Below, piece after piece: positions 6,672-13,481 of a DNA stretch of 14,615 nt. Positions within the stretch are counted from its first letter, which is position 1. Each line of letters starts with the position of its first letter. The DNA comes from a bacterium (GTDB taxonomy: Bacteria; Spirochaetota; JAHITG01), in NCBI GenBank assembly GCA_028711675.1, contig JAQTRT010000045.1, forward strand, positions 1 to 14,615, given 5' to 3'. The notes below the pieces were generated by a model, which did no database searches, was not told where the DNA came from, and saw only the letters and a list, made by a program, of their open reading frames with translations. Made by a program: the position numbers and the translations under genes.

Positions 6672-8330
6672 ATGTTAAAAGAGAATTTCATCCAAACGCT
6701 TCAGGCGAGCATCCGGAAACACTGGAACCTTCCTGCTTTCTCGGACCATGAAGGACCTACCCTGAACTACAGCCGGGTCGCGGAAAAGATCATATGGCTT
6801 CATACGCTTTTTCATGAACACGGTATCAGAAAAGGGGAGAAGATCGCTCTTCTGGGCAAGAACTGCGTTAACTGGGGACTCTCCTATCTGGCCGTCATTA
6901 CTTACGGCGCCGTGATCGTTCCTATCCTGCCTGATTTTCATACAGACGATATCCACCACATCGTGAACCATTCTGATTCCAGGTTCCTGTTCGTGGCGGA
7001 CGCTCTCTATGAAAACCTGGATAACAGCAAGATGCAGAAGCTGGACGCTGTTTTTTCATTGACTAATTTTTCCCTCCTGTATTCCAATGTCCGGAACATG
7101 TCGCATATCCTGAAAAAAGCAGAGGACCGTTTTGCTAAAAAGGACAGGGATAAATTGCAGCCGGAAAAGATTCAGTTCAACAGGGTCGACAACAAGGAAC
7201 TGGCAGCCATAGTTTATACATCCGGAACGACCGGTTTTTCCAAAGGAGTGATGCTGCCCCATAACAGCCTGATGGCCAATGTCCGCTACGCGCGCGAACA
7301 CATGCCGCTGAGGGCCGGGGACACCATTGTCTCCTTCCTGCCCCTGGCCCATTCTTTCGGGTGTGCTTTTGAGTTCCTTTTCCCCTTTGCCGTGGGCTGC
7401 CATATCACATTCCTTTCCAGGACGCCGTCCCCCAAGATCATTCTGGACGCTTTTGCCGGGATACATCCCCGTCTGATCCTGTCCGTGCCTCTTGTGATCG
7501 AGAGGATCTATCATAAGCAGATCAAACCGCTTTTAAAAAAGGCGATAATGAAGCTTCTTTTTAAACTTCCTTTCATCGAAGGGAAGCTCCGCGGAAAGAT
7601 CAGGGACAAGCTGTCCCATGCGTTCGGGAATAATTTCATGGAGATCATCGTAGGCGGAGCCGCCTTTAATCCGGAGGTCGAGGCCTTTTTAAAAAAGATC
7701 GAATTCCCCTTTACCGTGGGATACGGGATGACCGAGTGCGGCCCTCTTATCAGCTACACCAACTGGAAGACCTATCGTTCCGCTTCCGTAGGACAGCTGG
7801 TGGATACTCTGGAGGTCAGGATCGATTCACCGGACCCGTACCGTACGGTCGGCGAGATCATGGTCAGGGGCGAGAATGTCATGCAGGGGTATTACAAGAA
7901 CCCGGTAGCCACGAAAGAAACCATCGACAAGGCCGGGTGGCTCCATACCGGGGATCTCGGGCTGATCGATCAGGACGGATTCATTTTCATCAAGGGACGC
8001 TGCAAGAGCATGATCCTGGGAGCATCAGGCCAGAATATCTATCCGGAAGAGATCGAGGCTAAACTGAACAACATGCCCTTTGTCCAGGAATCGCTTGTGA
8101 TAGAGAAGGACGGGAAACTGATAGCCATGGTCTATCCGGATATGGAACTGGTGGACAGCAAAGGGGTCAATGAAACGGAACTGAACCATAAGATGGACCA
8201 GAACAGGATGGAACTGAACAGCCAGCTTCCGGTTTTCAGCCAGATATCCAAGATCGACGTGTATCCGGAAGAGTTCGAAAAAACAGCAACGAAAAAAATA
8301 AAACGTTTTCTTTATTCCATTCCGTCATGA
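6672..8330 (+). CDS. AMP-binding acyl-CoA synthetase-like ligase
   Basis: This belongs to the adenylate-forming (ANL) superfamily and most resembles long-chain fatty acid-CoA ligases. Such enzymes activate a carboxylate with ATP to an acyl-adenylate, then pass it to CoA. The phosphate-binding loop YTSGTTGFSKGVMLPH starts at Y182. GYGMTECGP contains T354-E355, HTGD contains D428, and the hinge region reads GRCKSMILGASGQNIYPEEIE. The C-terminal catalytic lysine is likely K542 in ATKKIKRF, a variant of the usual GK context. At 552 residues it is a little shorter than many long-chain ligases. There is no signal peptide; it would act at the inner membrane or in the cytosol. GAGGAGG at 6657-6663, 8 nt before the ATG, fixes the start. 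The gene appears to stand alone. Acyl chain length, or loading of an acyl carrier protein instead of CoA, cannot be told from sequence. Confidence 0.9.
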   Translation: MLKENFIQTLQASIRKHWNLPAFSDHEGPTLNYSRVAEKIIWLHTLFHEHGIRKGEKIALLGKNCVNWGLSYLAVITYGAVIVPILPDFHTDDIHHIVNHSDSRFLFVADALYENLDNSKMQKLDAVFSLTNFSLLYSNVRNMSHILKKAEDRFAKKDRDKLQPEKIQFNRVDNKELAAIVYTSGTTGFSKGVMLPHNSLMANVRYAREHMPLRAGDTIVSFLPLAHSFGCAFEFLFPFAVGCHITFLSRTPSPKIILDAFAGIHPRLILSVPLVIERIYHKQIKPLLKKAIMKLLFKLPFIEGKLRGKIRDKLSHAFGNNFMEIIVGGAAFNPEVEAFLKKIEFPFTVGYGMTECGPLISYTNWKTYRSASVGQLVDTLEVRIDSPDPYRTVGEIMVRGENVMQGYYKNPVATKETIDKAGWLHTGDLGLIDQDGFIFIKGRCKSMILGASGQNIYPEEIEAKLNNMPFVQESLVIEKDGKLIAMVYPDMELVDSKGVNETELNHKMDQNRMELNSQLPVFSQISKIDVYPEEFEKTATKKIKRFLYSIPS

Positions 8331-8429
8331 AGAGAGAGATAAACAGAATATTTTATCAATAAGGTAATCTTTTATTTAATATGAGATTATTTTAGGATAG
8401 AGTTCATATGTGTCCTTTTTCTCATTCTC

Positions 8430-8449
8430 GGCCTGCATCCATGCAGGCC
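8430..8449. repeat. Hairpin repeat GGCCTGCAT
   Basis: Perfect 9-bp arms, GGCCTGCAT at 8430-8438 and ATGCAGGCC at 8441-8449, are separated by only CC. It is the first of three unrelated hairpins packed into about 100 bp downstream of the ligase gene. No T-run follows, so it does not look like a simple terminator. Confidence 0.75.
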
Positions 8450-8456
8450 TGCAAGG

Positions 8457-8498
8457 GGAGTCGCTATTTTTACTTCCTGTAAAAATAAACGCGACTCC
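8457..8498. repeat. Long hairpin, 17 bp with one bulge
   Basis: GGAGTCGC (8457-8464) pairs with GCGACTCC (8491-8498), and TATTTTTAC (8465-8473) pairs with GTAAAAATA (8479-8487). The loop is TTCCT, and AAC (8488-8490) forms a single bulge on one side. All 17 pairs are Watson-Crick. Such a long match with a single bulge suggests a conserved repeat element rather than a chance pairing. It could end transcription or stabilise the ligase message, but nothing shows this directly. Confidence 0.8.
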
Positions 8499-8506
8499 AA
8501 ACCGAA

Positions 8507-8533
8507 AAAGGGGAGATAGGAACAGACCCCTTT
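8507..8533. repeat. Hairpin repeat AAAGGGG/CCCCTTT
   Basis: Seven-base arms AAAGGGG (8507-8513) and CCCCTTT (8527-8533) enclose a 13-nt loop that begins AGATAGG. It is the third hairpin in the cluster. Short AAGGGG...CCCCTT elements of this kind occur in REP-like repeats, but this copy cannot be assigned to a family from one instance. Confidence 0.55.
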
Positions 8534-8588
8534 CTGTAGTATATAATAAAAAAGTGGAAATTTGATTTAAAAAATATATAATTTTAAT

Positions 8589-8957
8589 GTGCGGAATGTA
8601 AAAACCTTATATTTCCTCGTTCCTTTGTTGTTATTATGCTGTTCATCCGGCAAGAACGTTCAGAAGGACGGACAGGAGAAGGGGACCAAAAGCGTCCCGC
8701 CGCCAGTAACCGTCATCACGGGAAAGATCGAAATCTACAGGGAGAAAGGGACTCAGAAGATCAATGAAGTTCATATCGTAGCGGACTGGAAGACCCGTTC
8801 CCGGATCAATTACCGGATAGAAAATTATAAGGACCTGATATCCTGTGAGGGCAGGATCATGAAAGTGAACGCACGTATCCTGGAAACCACAAGCATCTGG
8901 AGTCCTAAGATCAGGATCGTGGATATTATAGAAGAGGTCAAGGAAGACCAGAAATAG
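8589..8957 (+). CDS. Small putative lipoprotein, unknown function
   Basis: The 122-residue product begins with a short basic stretch (MRNVK) and a hydrophobic core (LYFLVPLLLL) ending in C17-C18 followed by SSGKN. This suggests a lipoprotein signal peptide, although the residue before either Cys (Leu or Cys) is not the usual small one, so the lipobox is atypical. After a Lys/Pro-rich linker, residues about 38-116 alternate beta strands and could form a small OB-like barrel; this is a pattern judgement, and I recognise no family. The start is GTG at 8589 without a visible ribosome binding site. An ATG two bases earlier is out of frame and reads only MCGM before a stop, which is odd. The region upstream holds a hairpin cluster; downstream, about 80 nt separate it from a structured element. 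If lipidated it would face the periplasm. Confidence 0.7.
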   Translation: MRNVKTLYFLVPLLLLCCSSGKNVQKDGQEKGTKSVPPPVTVITGKIEIYREKGTQKINEVHIVADWKTRSRINYRIENYKDLISCEGRIMKVNARILETTSIWSPKIRIVDIIEEVKEDQK

Positions 8958-9039
8958 TAAACCCTGGGCCACAGGATGTGAAAACAGGGAATACTCTGGG
9001 TGATCCTTCTTATTTTAATAATATAAAAGAATGAAATGA

Positions 9040-9146
9040 AAAATCATTCCCAACGGGGTGACAGCGGAGCAACACGACCCCTGGGAGTGTTGCGAAGCGC
9101 AAGAGGGGCGAGAGCCCCTGTTGAGCCGGGGTTTGGGGATGATTTT
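9040..9146 (+). other. Structured multi-stem element before a ribosome binding site
   Basis: The ends of this 107-nt stretch pair with each other: AAAATCATTCCCAA (9040-9053) with TTGGGGATGATTTT (9133-9146), 14 pairs with one G-T wobble. Inside are two hairpins. One pairs GCAACAC (9069-9075) with GTGTTGC (9087-9093), extended by GCG (9064-9066) with CGC (9098-9100) across a GA/GAAG internal loop. The other pairs AGGGGC (9104-9109) with GCCCCT (9114-9119) around a GAGA tetraloop. The closing stem ends 3 nt before the GGGAGGG ribosome binding site of the following gene. A reading frame passes through it but starts without a ribosome binding site and gives low-complexity protein, so I treat it as non-coding. 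It may be a leader RNA, a small RNA, or a dispersed palindromic repeat; I match it to no known riboswitch. Confidence 0.6.
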
Positions 9147-9149
9147 ATT

Positions 9150-9156
9150 GGGAGGG
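9150..9156 (+). promoter_or_regulatory. Ribosome binding site that sets the start of the helical protein
   Basis: GGGAGGG lies 5 nt before the ATG at 9162. It favours this start over the upstream in-frame ATG at 9036, whose 42 extra codons would run through the structured element. Confidence 0.75.
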
Positions 9157-9161
9157 ATATT

Positions 9162-9758
9162 ATGAAAATAAAAGGAGTGAATGAGCCTATCCAAAACGAC
9201 CGTTATGTCCATGCCGCGGAGGAGGAAGACATACGGTTAACGAAGGAACAGGAAAAGCGTCTTCAGACACGCATGGAAAAGGCTGACTTTAAGCAGAACA
9301 CATCAGATACCAGGCTGCGGAACCTGATGGAAGAAATGAAGAACGCGCAGGCCCTTATCTCGGAGAACCAGGTCTATCTGGACAATCTTGTGAAGGCCCA
9401 TGAGGAACTGAAAAGTACCAGGGATTACAGGGATATCCATGCTGAGTTCCAGAAGATCAGCGAGAGCGTGAAATTCAACAATAAACCCCTGATGGAAGCG
9501 CTTATCCCCAAGGAGATCGGCTTTTACCAGGATAAGGAGAATCTGACGAAACTGGAGGGGGACCTGAACCGGGAGATAGAGAAGGCGAAAGACCGCCTCT
9601 CGGATTCCCAGCATCTGCTCAACCGTTATTCCATCTCTGTGGAGAACATCAAGGCTTCGCTCAACAAGAATGAAGTGAACCAGATGAAGGAATTATTTTC
9701 GGAGAACCTGCTGTACAAGAGGTTTAATTCCGACATTGTGATCTCGCTCATTCAGTAA
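9162..9758 (+). CDS. Helical protein with FlgM-like ends and flagellin-like interior
   Basis: The 198-residue product is predicted to be almost wholly helical, with coiled-coil character near residues 20-100 and 123-168, and no signal peptide or membrane segment. Three segments suggest a flagellar connection. The N-terminus (MKIKGVNEPIQNDRY) resembles the start of FlgM. The C-terminus (about 171-197, from NEVNQMKELF to SDIVISLI) follows the FlgM pattern of a helix, a Tyr-Lys turn, a Ser-Asp and a last helix, the part that binds the flagellar sigma factor. In between, AEFQKISESVKFNNKPLM (94-111) recalls the flagellin segment ending FNGKKLL, and LLNRYSISVENI (152-163) recalls the flagellin C-terminal QNRL helix. 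These are resemblances by eye, not a family assignment. The start follows the strong ribosome binding site at 9150. It ends 6 nt before murJ, so the two should be translated from one message. In Salmonella flgM and flgN lie beside mviN (murJ), which fits. No other flagellar gene is in view, so a plain coiled-coil protein remains possible. Confidence 0.75.
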   Translation: MKIKGVNEPIQNDRYVHAAEEEDIRLTKEQEKRLQTRMEKADFKQNTSDTRLRNLMEEMKNAQALISENQVYLDNLVKAHEELKSTRDYRDIHAEFQKISESVKFNNKPLMEALIPKEIGFYQDKENLTKLEGDLNREIEKAKDRLSDSQHLLNRYSISVENIKASLNKNEVNQMKELFSENLLYKRFNSDIVISLIQ

Positions 9759-9764
9759 AAACGG

Positions 9765-11327
9765 ATGACCATACGCCGAAGTACCTCAATTGCCCTGATT
9801 TCCTTCGCTACCATCATTTCCCGTATCCTGGGGCTTGTGAGGGAACAGCTCTTTGCTTTTTTACTGGGGGCAACGAATTTTGCAGATGCTTTTTTTGTGG
9901 CCTTCCGCATCCCGAACCTTCTGAGAGACCTGTTTGCCGAAGGTTCCCTTTCAACGGCCTTCATACCTGTTTTCACGAATTACCTGATCAAGAAGGATAA
10001 AAAAAAAGCGATCCTGCTTTCCAATTATGTGATCAATTTCCTTGTTCTTGTGATCGGACTTCTGACACTGCTGGGGTATCTGTTCACGCCCGGCCTGGTC
10101 AGGTTCATCGCGCCCGGATTTGAGGCCGATCCTTCCAAATTTCATTTGACAATCATCATGACCAGGATCATGATGCCGTTCCTGCTTTTTATATCCCTGG
10201 CCGCCATCTTCATGGGTATCCTGAACGCGCATAATAAATTCTTCATCCCGGCCCTTGCACCCGCGCTTTTTAATGTCGTGATCATTCTGACAGGCGTAGC
10301 CATTCTCCTCTTTCATCCGGATGATGTGAACAAGGCCATTGTCTGGTCCGCGGGATCGCTCCTGGGCGGGATCATACAGTTCTTCATCCATGTCCCTTAT
10401 GCCAGGGCTGTGGGTTATTCCTATCAGTTCAAATTCGACTGGAAGTTCAGAGAGGAAGGTTTGCGGCAGATCACCAGGATCATGCTCCCTTCTGTTATCG
10501 GCCTGGCTGCCATGCAGATCAATGTGGTCGTAAATACCAATTTAGCCTCTTTTCTGAAGGCCGGTTCGGTCTCGTATCTGACCTATTCCTTCCGGTTGAT
10601 GCAGCTGCCGATCGGGATCTTCGGGGTGGCCATTTCCACGGTCAGTACAGCCCTGATCGCCAAAGACATTGCCAGGAACGACCGGACCGGATTAAAGAAC
10701 AACATCGGTTTTGCCATGAAGCTGAACTCGTTTTTAAGTATTCCTTCCACGATCTTTTTTATCATCCTGGGCCTGCCGGTCGTCCAGCTCCTGTTCCAGC
10801 ACGGAAAGTTCAATTTCGCGGATTCTCTTTTCACATACCAGTCCCTTATCTGGTATGCCCCGGCTTTTTTCTTTTTTTCCGGGATCAAGATATTCGCTCC
10901 GGTATTTTATGCGGTAAAAAAAGTGTCCATCCCGGTGTGGGGAACCATCCTTTCGGTGATCGTGAACCTTATCCTGAGCCTTCTTACTTACAAGAGCATG
11001 GGCATCAGAGGACTTTCCCTGGCTCTGACCGTTGCCACTATCGTGAACTTCCTTTTTCTGTATGTGATGTTCCTGATCCTGTACGGCAATCTGAAACAAG
11101 GCATGGGAAAGGCCTTGTTCAAACATTGCGCGGCAGGGCTTATCATGGGCTGCGGAGGATACCTGTTCCACCAGGTCCTTTCTGCTTATCACTGGACCCT
11201 TTCTTTGGTCCTGCCCATGCTCCTGAGCGGTCTTGTTTATCTGGGATTCTGTTATCTTATGAAGGTGGAGGAACTGGCGGAATTCATCGCTATCATGAAG
11301 GACAAGCTGAAACCGGCCAGGAAATAG
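9765..11327 (+). CDS. murJ: Lipid II flippase MurJ (MviN)
   Basis: MurJ moves the peptidoglycan precursor lipid II from the inner to the outer face of the cytoplasmic membrane. The 520-residue product is highly hydrophobic, with about 14 membrane helices as expected for this MOP-superfamily transporter. The N-terminal signature is clear: ISRILGLVRE, then FADAFFVAFRIPNLLRDLF and AEGSLSTAFIPVF. R20, R26, D41 and R54 line up with the functionally important R18, R24, D39 and R52 of Escherichia coli MurJ, offset by two. The ATG at 9765 is 6 nt after the stop of the upstream helical protein, which suggests translational coupling; no separate strong ribosome binding site is seen. A repeat-rich gap of 195 nt follows before holB. 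Length and motifs are normal for a full working copy. Confidence 0.97.
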   Translation: MTIRRSTSIALISFATIISRILGLVREQLFAFLLGATNFADAFFVAFRIPNLLRDLFAEGSLSTAFIPVFTNYLIKKDKKKAILLSNYVINFLVLVIGLLTLLGYLFTPGLVRFIAPGFEADPSKFHLTIIMTRIMMPFLLFISLAAIFMGILNAHNKFFIPALAPALFNVVIILTGVAILLFHPDDVNKAIVWSAGSLLGGIIQFFIHVPYARAVGYSYQFKFDWKFREEGLRQITRIMLPSVIGLAAMQINVVVNTNLASFLKAGSVSYLTYSFRLMQLPIGIFGVAISTVSTALIAKDIARNDRTGLKNNIGFAMKLNSFLSIPSTIFFIILGLPVVQLLFQHGKFNFADSLFTYQSLIWYAPAFFFFSGIKIFAPVFYAVKKVSIPVWGTILSVIVNLILSLLTYKSMGIRGLSLALTVATIVNFLFLYVMFLILYGNLKQGMGKALFKHCAAGLIMGCGGYLFHQVLSAYHWTLSLVLPMLLSGLVYLGFCYLMKVEELAEFIAIMKDKLKPARK

Positions 11328-11349
11328 TCAAAAGGAATCAGTTTCCGTA

Positions 11350-11440
11350 GCGGTATATTTTGCAGCAACACACCTTTAGGTGTATCGATTATCGTAACCA
11401 ATGTATTTCGTAGCACCATACCTTCAGGTATGGTGATTAC
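11350..11440. repeat. Pair of hairpin repeats, right copy
   Basis: The gap between murJ and holB holds two perfect hairpins. The first has ACACCT (11370-11375) and AGGTGT (11378-11383) with a TT loop. The second has CACCATACCT (11414-11423) and AGGTATGGTG (11426-11435) with a TC loop. The second is preceded by CGTAG and followed by ATTA, exactly as in the left copy read on the other strand. AGGAATCAG also occurs just to the left of this pair. Compared with the left copy, one arm base differs and its partner differs to match, so pairing is preserved. These appear to be members of one dispersed repeat family. They separate two operons and may mark a transcript boundary. Confidence 0.8.
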
Positions 11441-11522
11441 TATATAAATAATTCCCTTCGCGGCAGTCTTTCTTATGCCCGATTCATATTGACATCCGAT
11501 TCATTTTCATTACCTTATATGC

Positions 11523-12548
11523 ATGTTCGACCAGATCAAAGGCCAGGAAAAAGCTGTACAGACCATTGTTGACCTGATAGGGAATAAAAGGTTCCCCCAT
11601 TCCCTGCTTTTTTACGGCCCTGAAGGCACGGGAAAGTTCACGCTGGCCAAATTGATCAGCCGTTATTTCTGCTGTCCCAATCCCGACGAAGGATCAAGAG
11701 GCCGGGACCTTTGTCCGGTATGCGTAAAGATCGACAAGGAGATCTATCATGACCTGGTGATCGAAAAAAAAGAGACCTATGTTTCCCGGGAAGGAGAGGA
11801 GAAAGAGGCCAAGGAGATCAAGGTCGACCAGATACGGAGCATCATAAAAAAGATCAATTATAAATCAGTGGAAGGCCCTTATAAATTCTTCATCATAGAC
11901 GGCGCCGAGATGATGAACAATATTTCCGAAAACACGTTCCTCAAGACCCTGGAAGAGCCTCTTCCCAATAATTACATCATCCTCATCGCCCATAATATCA
12001 ACAACATCCTTCCCACGATCCTGTCCCGCTGCGTTAAGATCAAGTTCGATCCCCTCCCCGGAGAGGTCCTGACCCGTCTTCTGAAAGAGAAGCACGGCCT
12101 GGATGATGTGGCCGCTTCACGGATCACCCTGGTCTCGCACGGCAGCCTGCGCAGGGCCCAGCTGCTGCTGACGGATAATATGTACGCAACGATCCTGGGA
12201 ACGCTGGAGGAATTCATCGGCTTTCTTGTGAGGGAGACCATCGACATCCCGCTGCTGTACGGAAAAGTTGAGGAGATCACTTCCATGGAGAACGATCATA
12301 TCGAGATCCTGCTGGAGTTCCTTCTCCTGTACATCAGCGAATCCTGGAAAGTGTCCGGGCAGTTCCCCCCGGCCGGCCTTGTCTTTAAAAAGCACTTGAA
12401 TTTAAAAAATATTAGTATAAAATCATATAGTTACATGGTGGATGAGATCATCAGGATCCGGCATTATTTATCGGATTCGAACATTAATCTCAGGTTGCTG
12501 ATAGAAAATCTGGTCCTTTCTTTAAAAGAAAGGCTGATAAAAGGATAA
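11523..12548 (+). CDS. holB: DNA polymerase III delta' subunit
   Basis: This 341-residue protein is a clamp-loader ATPase-fold subunit, needed with DnaX and the delta subunit to load the sliding clamp on DNA. The start FDQIKGQEKAV is typical of the DnaX/HolB family and supports the ATG at 11523, although no ribosome binding site is evident. The Walker A motif is GPEGTGKF (32-39, with K38). Cysteines 50/51, 64 and 67 fit the small zinc module of this family. IIDGAEMM is the Walker B region, followed by LKTLEEP and the SRC motif at 168-170. An intact Walker A is seen in some bacterial delta' proteins and not in others, and DnaX is the alternative reading; the short length and lack of DnaX C-terminal domains favour HolB. 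It is followed after 3 nt by ricT and then metG, a common bacterial order. Confidence 0.92.
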   Translation: MFDQIKGQEKAVQTIVDLIGNKRFPHSLLFYGPEGTGKFTLAKLISRYFCCPNPDEGSRGRDLCPVCVKIDKEIYHDLVIEKKETYVSREGEEKEAKEIKVDQIRSIIKKINYKSVEGPYKFFIIDGAEMMNNISENTFLKTLEEPLPNNYIILIAHNINNILPTILSRCVKIKFDPLPGEVLTRLLKEKHGLDDVAASRITLVSHGSLRRAQLLLTDNMYATILGTLEEFIGFLVRETIDIPLLYGKVEEITSMENDHIEILLEFLLLYISESWKVSGQFPPAGLVFKKHLNLKNISIKSYSYMVDEIIRIRHYLSDSNINLRLLIENLVLSLKERLIKG

Positions 12549-12551
12549 AAT

Positions 12552-13397
12552 ATGAAAGTGGTAAGCGTTAAACTCGATAACTTCTCCGGGCCTGTTTATT
12601 GTGAAGCCGGGGATTTCCCGGTCCATGTGGGCAATGTATATATCATCAATACGGAGTTCGGACTGGATATCGGGAAGATCCTCAGGCTTCCTTTTGAGGA
12701 AAAAGGGCACAAGGCATTTAAGAACGTGGCAGAACTGGTCCGGCTGGCCAACCAGGATGATTTCAGGAAGATGGAGGAACTGGAAAAGGAGAATATGAAC
12801 GCCCTGAAAGTGGCCCGTTCCAAGGTGGAAAAGCATAATCTTCAGATGAAGATTTTCGGCGCGCGTTATATGTTCGACAGGAAAAGGCTGATGTTCTACT
12901 TCGTGGCGGAGAACCGGATCGATTTCCGGAACTACGTGAAGGACCTGGCCAGCGTGTTCAAGACCAGGATCGAACTCCGCCAGGTGTCGGAACGGGACGA
13001 AGCCCGGATGATCGGCGGCCTGGGCGTCTGCGGGATGGAGCAGTGCTGTATCACGTTCCTGAAGAAATACGATAATGTTTCCATTAAGATGGCCAAGGAC
13101 CAGAACCTTTCCCTGAACACGGTAAAGATATCCGGAAACTGCGGGAAGCTGCTCTGCTGCCTGGATTATGAATACGAGACCTATAAGGAGCTGAAGAAGA
13201 ATTTCCCCAAGGAAGGCACTTCCATCAGGCTGGACGTGAAGCAGATCAACCGGGAGAAATATTTCGGCTACAATATCCCGTCCGAAGGGGAAATCCCGGG
13301 AAAAGTAAAGGGTTTGAACGTGATCAAAGAGACGCTCTTCGTGGAGATCGAGAACGACCATATCATTGAAGTGAACGTCAGCGCGGTCAAGAAATGA
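12552..13397 (+). CDS. ricT: PSP1-domain protein of the RicT/YaaT family
   Basis: The 281-residue product belongs to the PSP1 C-terminal family typified by Bacillus subtilis YaaT (RicT). There it works with RicA and RicF, in a complex that carries iron-sulfur clusters and stimulates RNase Y processing and developmental regulators. The core RIDFRNYVKDLASVFKTRIE is followed by ARMIGGLGVCGMEQCC (C160, C165, C166) and SGNCGKLLCCLDYE (C197, C202, C203), the cysteine pattern expected for cluster binding. A helical lysine- and glutamate-rich segment lies near 68-95, and the C-terminus is beta-rich. It begins 3 nt after holB, so the two should be translated from one message. No ricA or ricF is in the window, so its function here may differ from that in Bacillus. 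No odd features are seen. Confidence 0.92.
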   Translation: MKVVSVKLDNFSGPVYCEAGDFPVHVGNVYIINTEFGLDIGKILRLPFEEKGHKAFKNVAELVRLANQDDFRKMEELEKENMNALKVARSKVEKHNLQMKIFGARYMFDRKRLMFYFVAENRIDFRNYVKDLASVFKTRIELRQVSERDEARMIGGLGVCGMEQCCITFLKKYDNVSIKMAKDQNLSLNTVKISGNCGKLLCCLDYEYETYKELKKNFPKEGTSIRLDVKQINREKYFGYNIPSEGEIPGKVKGLNVIKETLFVEIENDHIIEVNVSAVKK

Positions 13398-13481
13398 ACC
13401 GCGGATAAAAAGGAACGGCAAGGCCTCTCCCGCTTCCTGTGTCCGGTTTTTTATATGGAAATTTAATAAAGGATATAACGG

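Noticed and set aside
8357..8395. Terminator after the ligase gene (TAATCT/AGATTA followed by TTTT)
   Set aside because: The stem is 6 AT-rich pairs with a 13-nt loop, too weak to claim.
9036..9161. N-terminal extension of the helical protein by 42 codons
   Set aside because: The upstream ATG has no ribosome binding site, the extension reads through the strongly folded element with Gly/Arg/Pro-rich composition, and GGGAGGG sits correctly before the ATG at 9162.
11489..11520. TTGACA promoter for holB
   Set aside because: TTGACA at 11489-11494 is perfect, but the only -10-like sequence (TTATAT) is 20 nt away, and a transcript from it would begin after the well-supported holB start codon.
13398..13481. 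Terminator between ricT and metG
   Set aside because: A TTTTTT run is present, but no convincing GC-rich stem lies directly before it.
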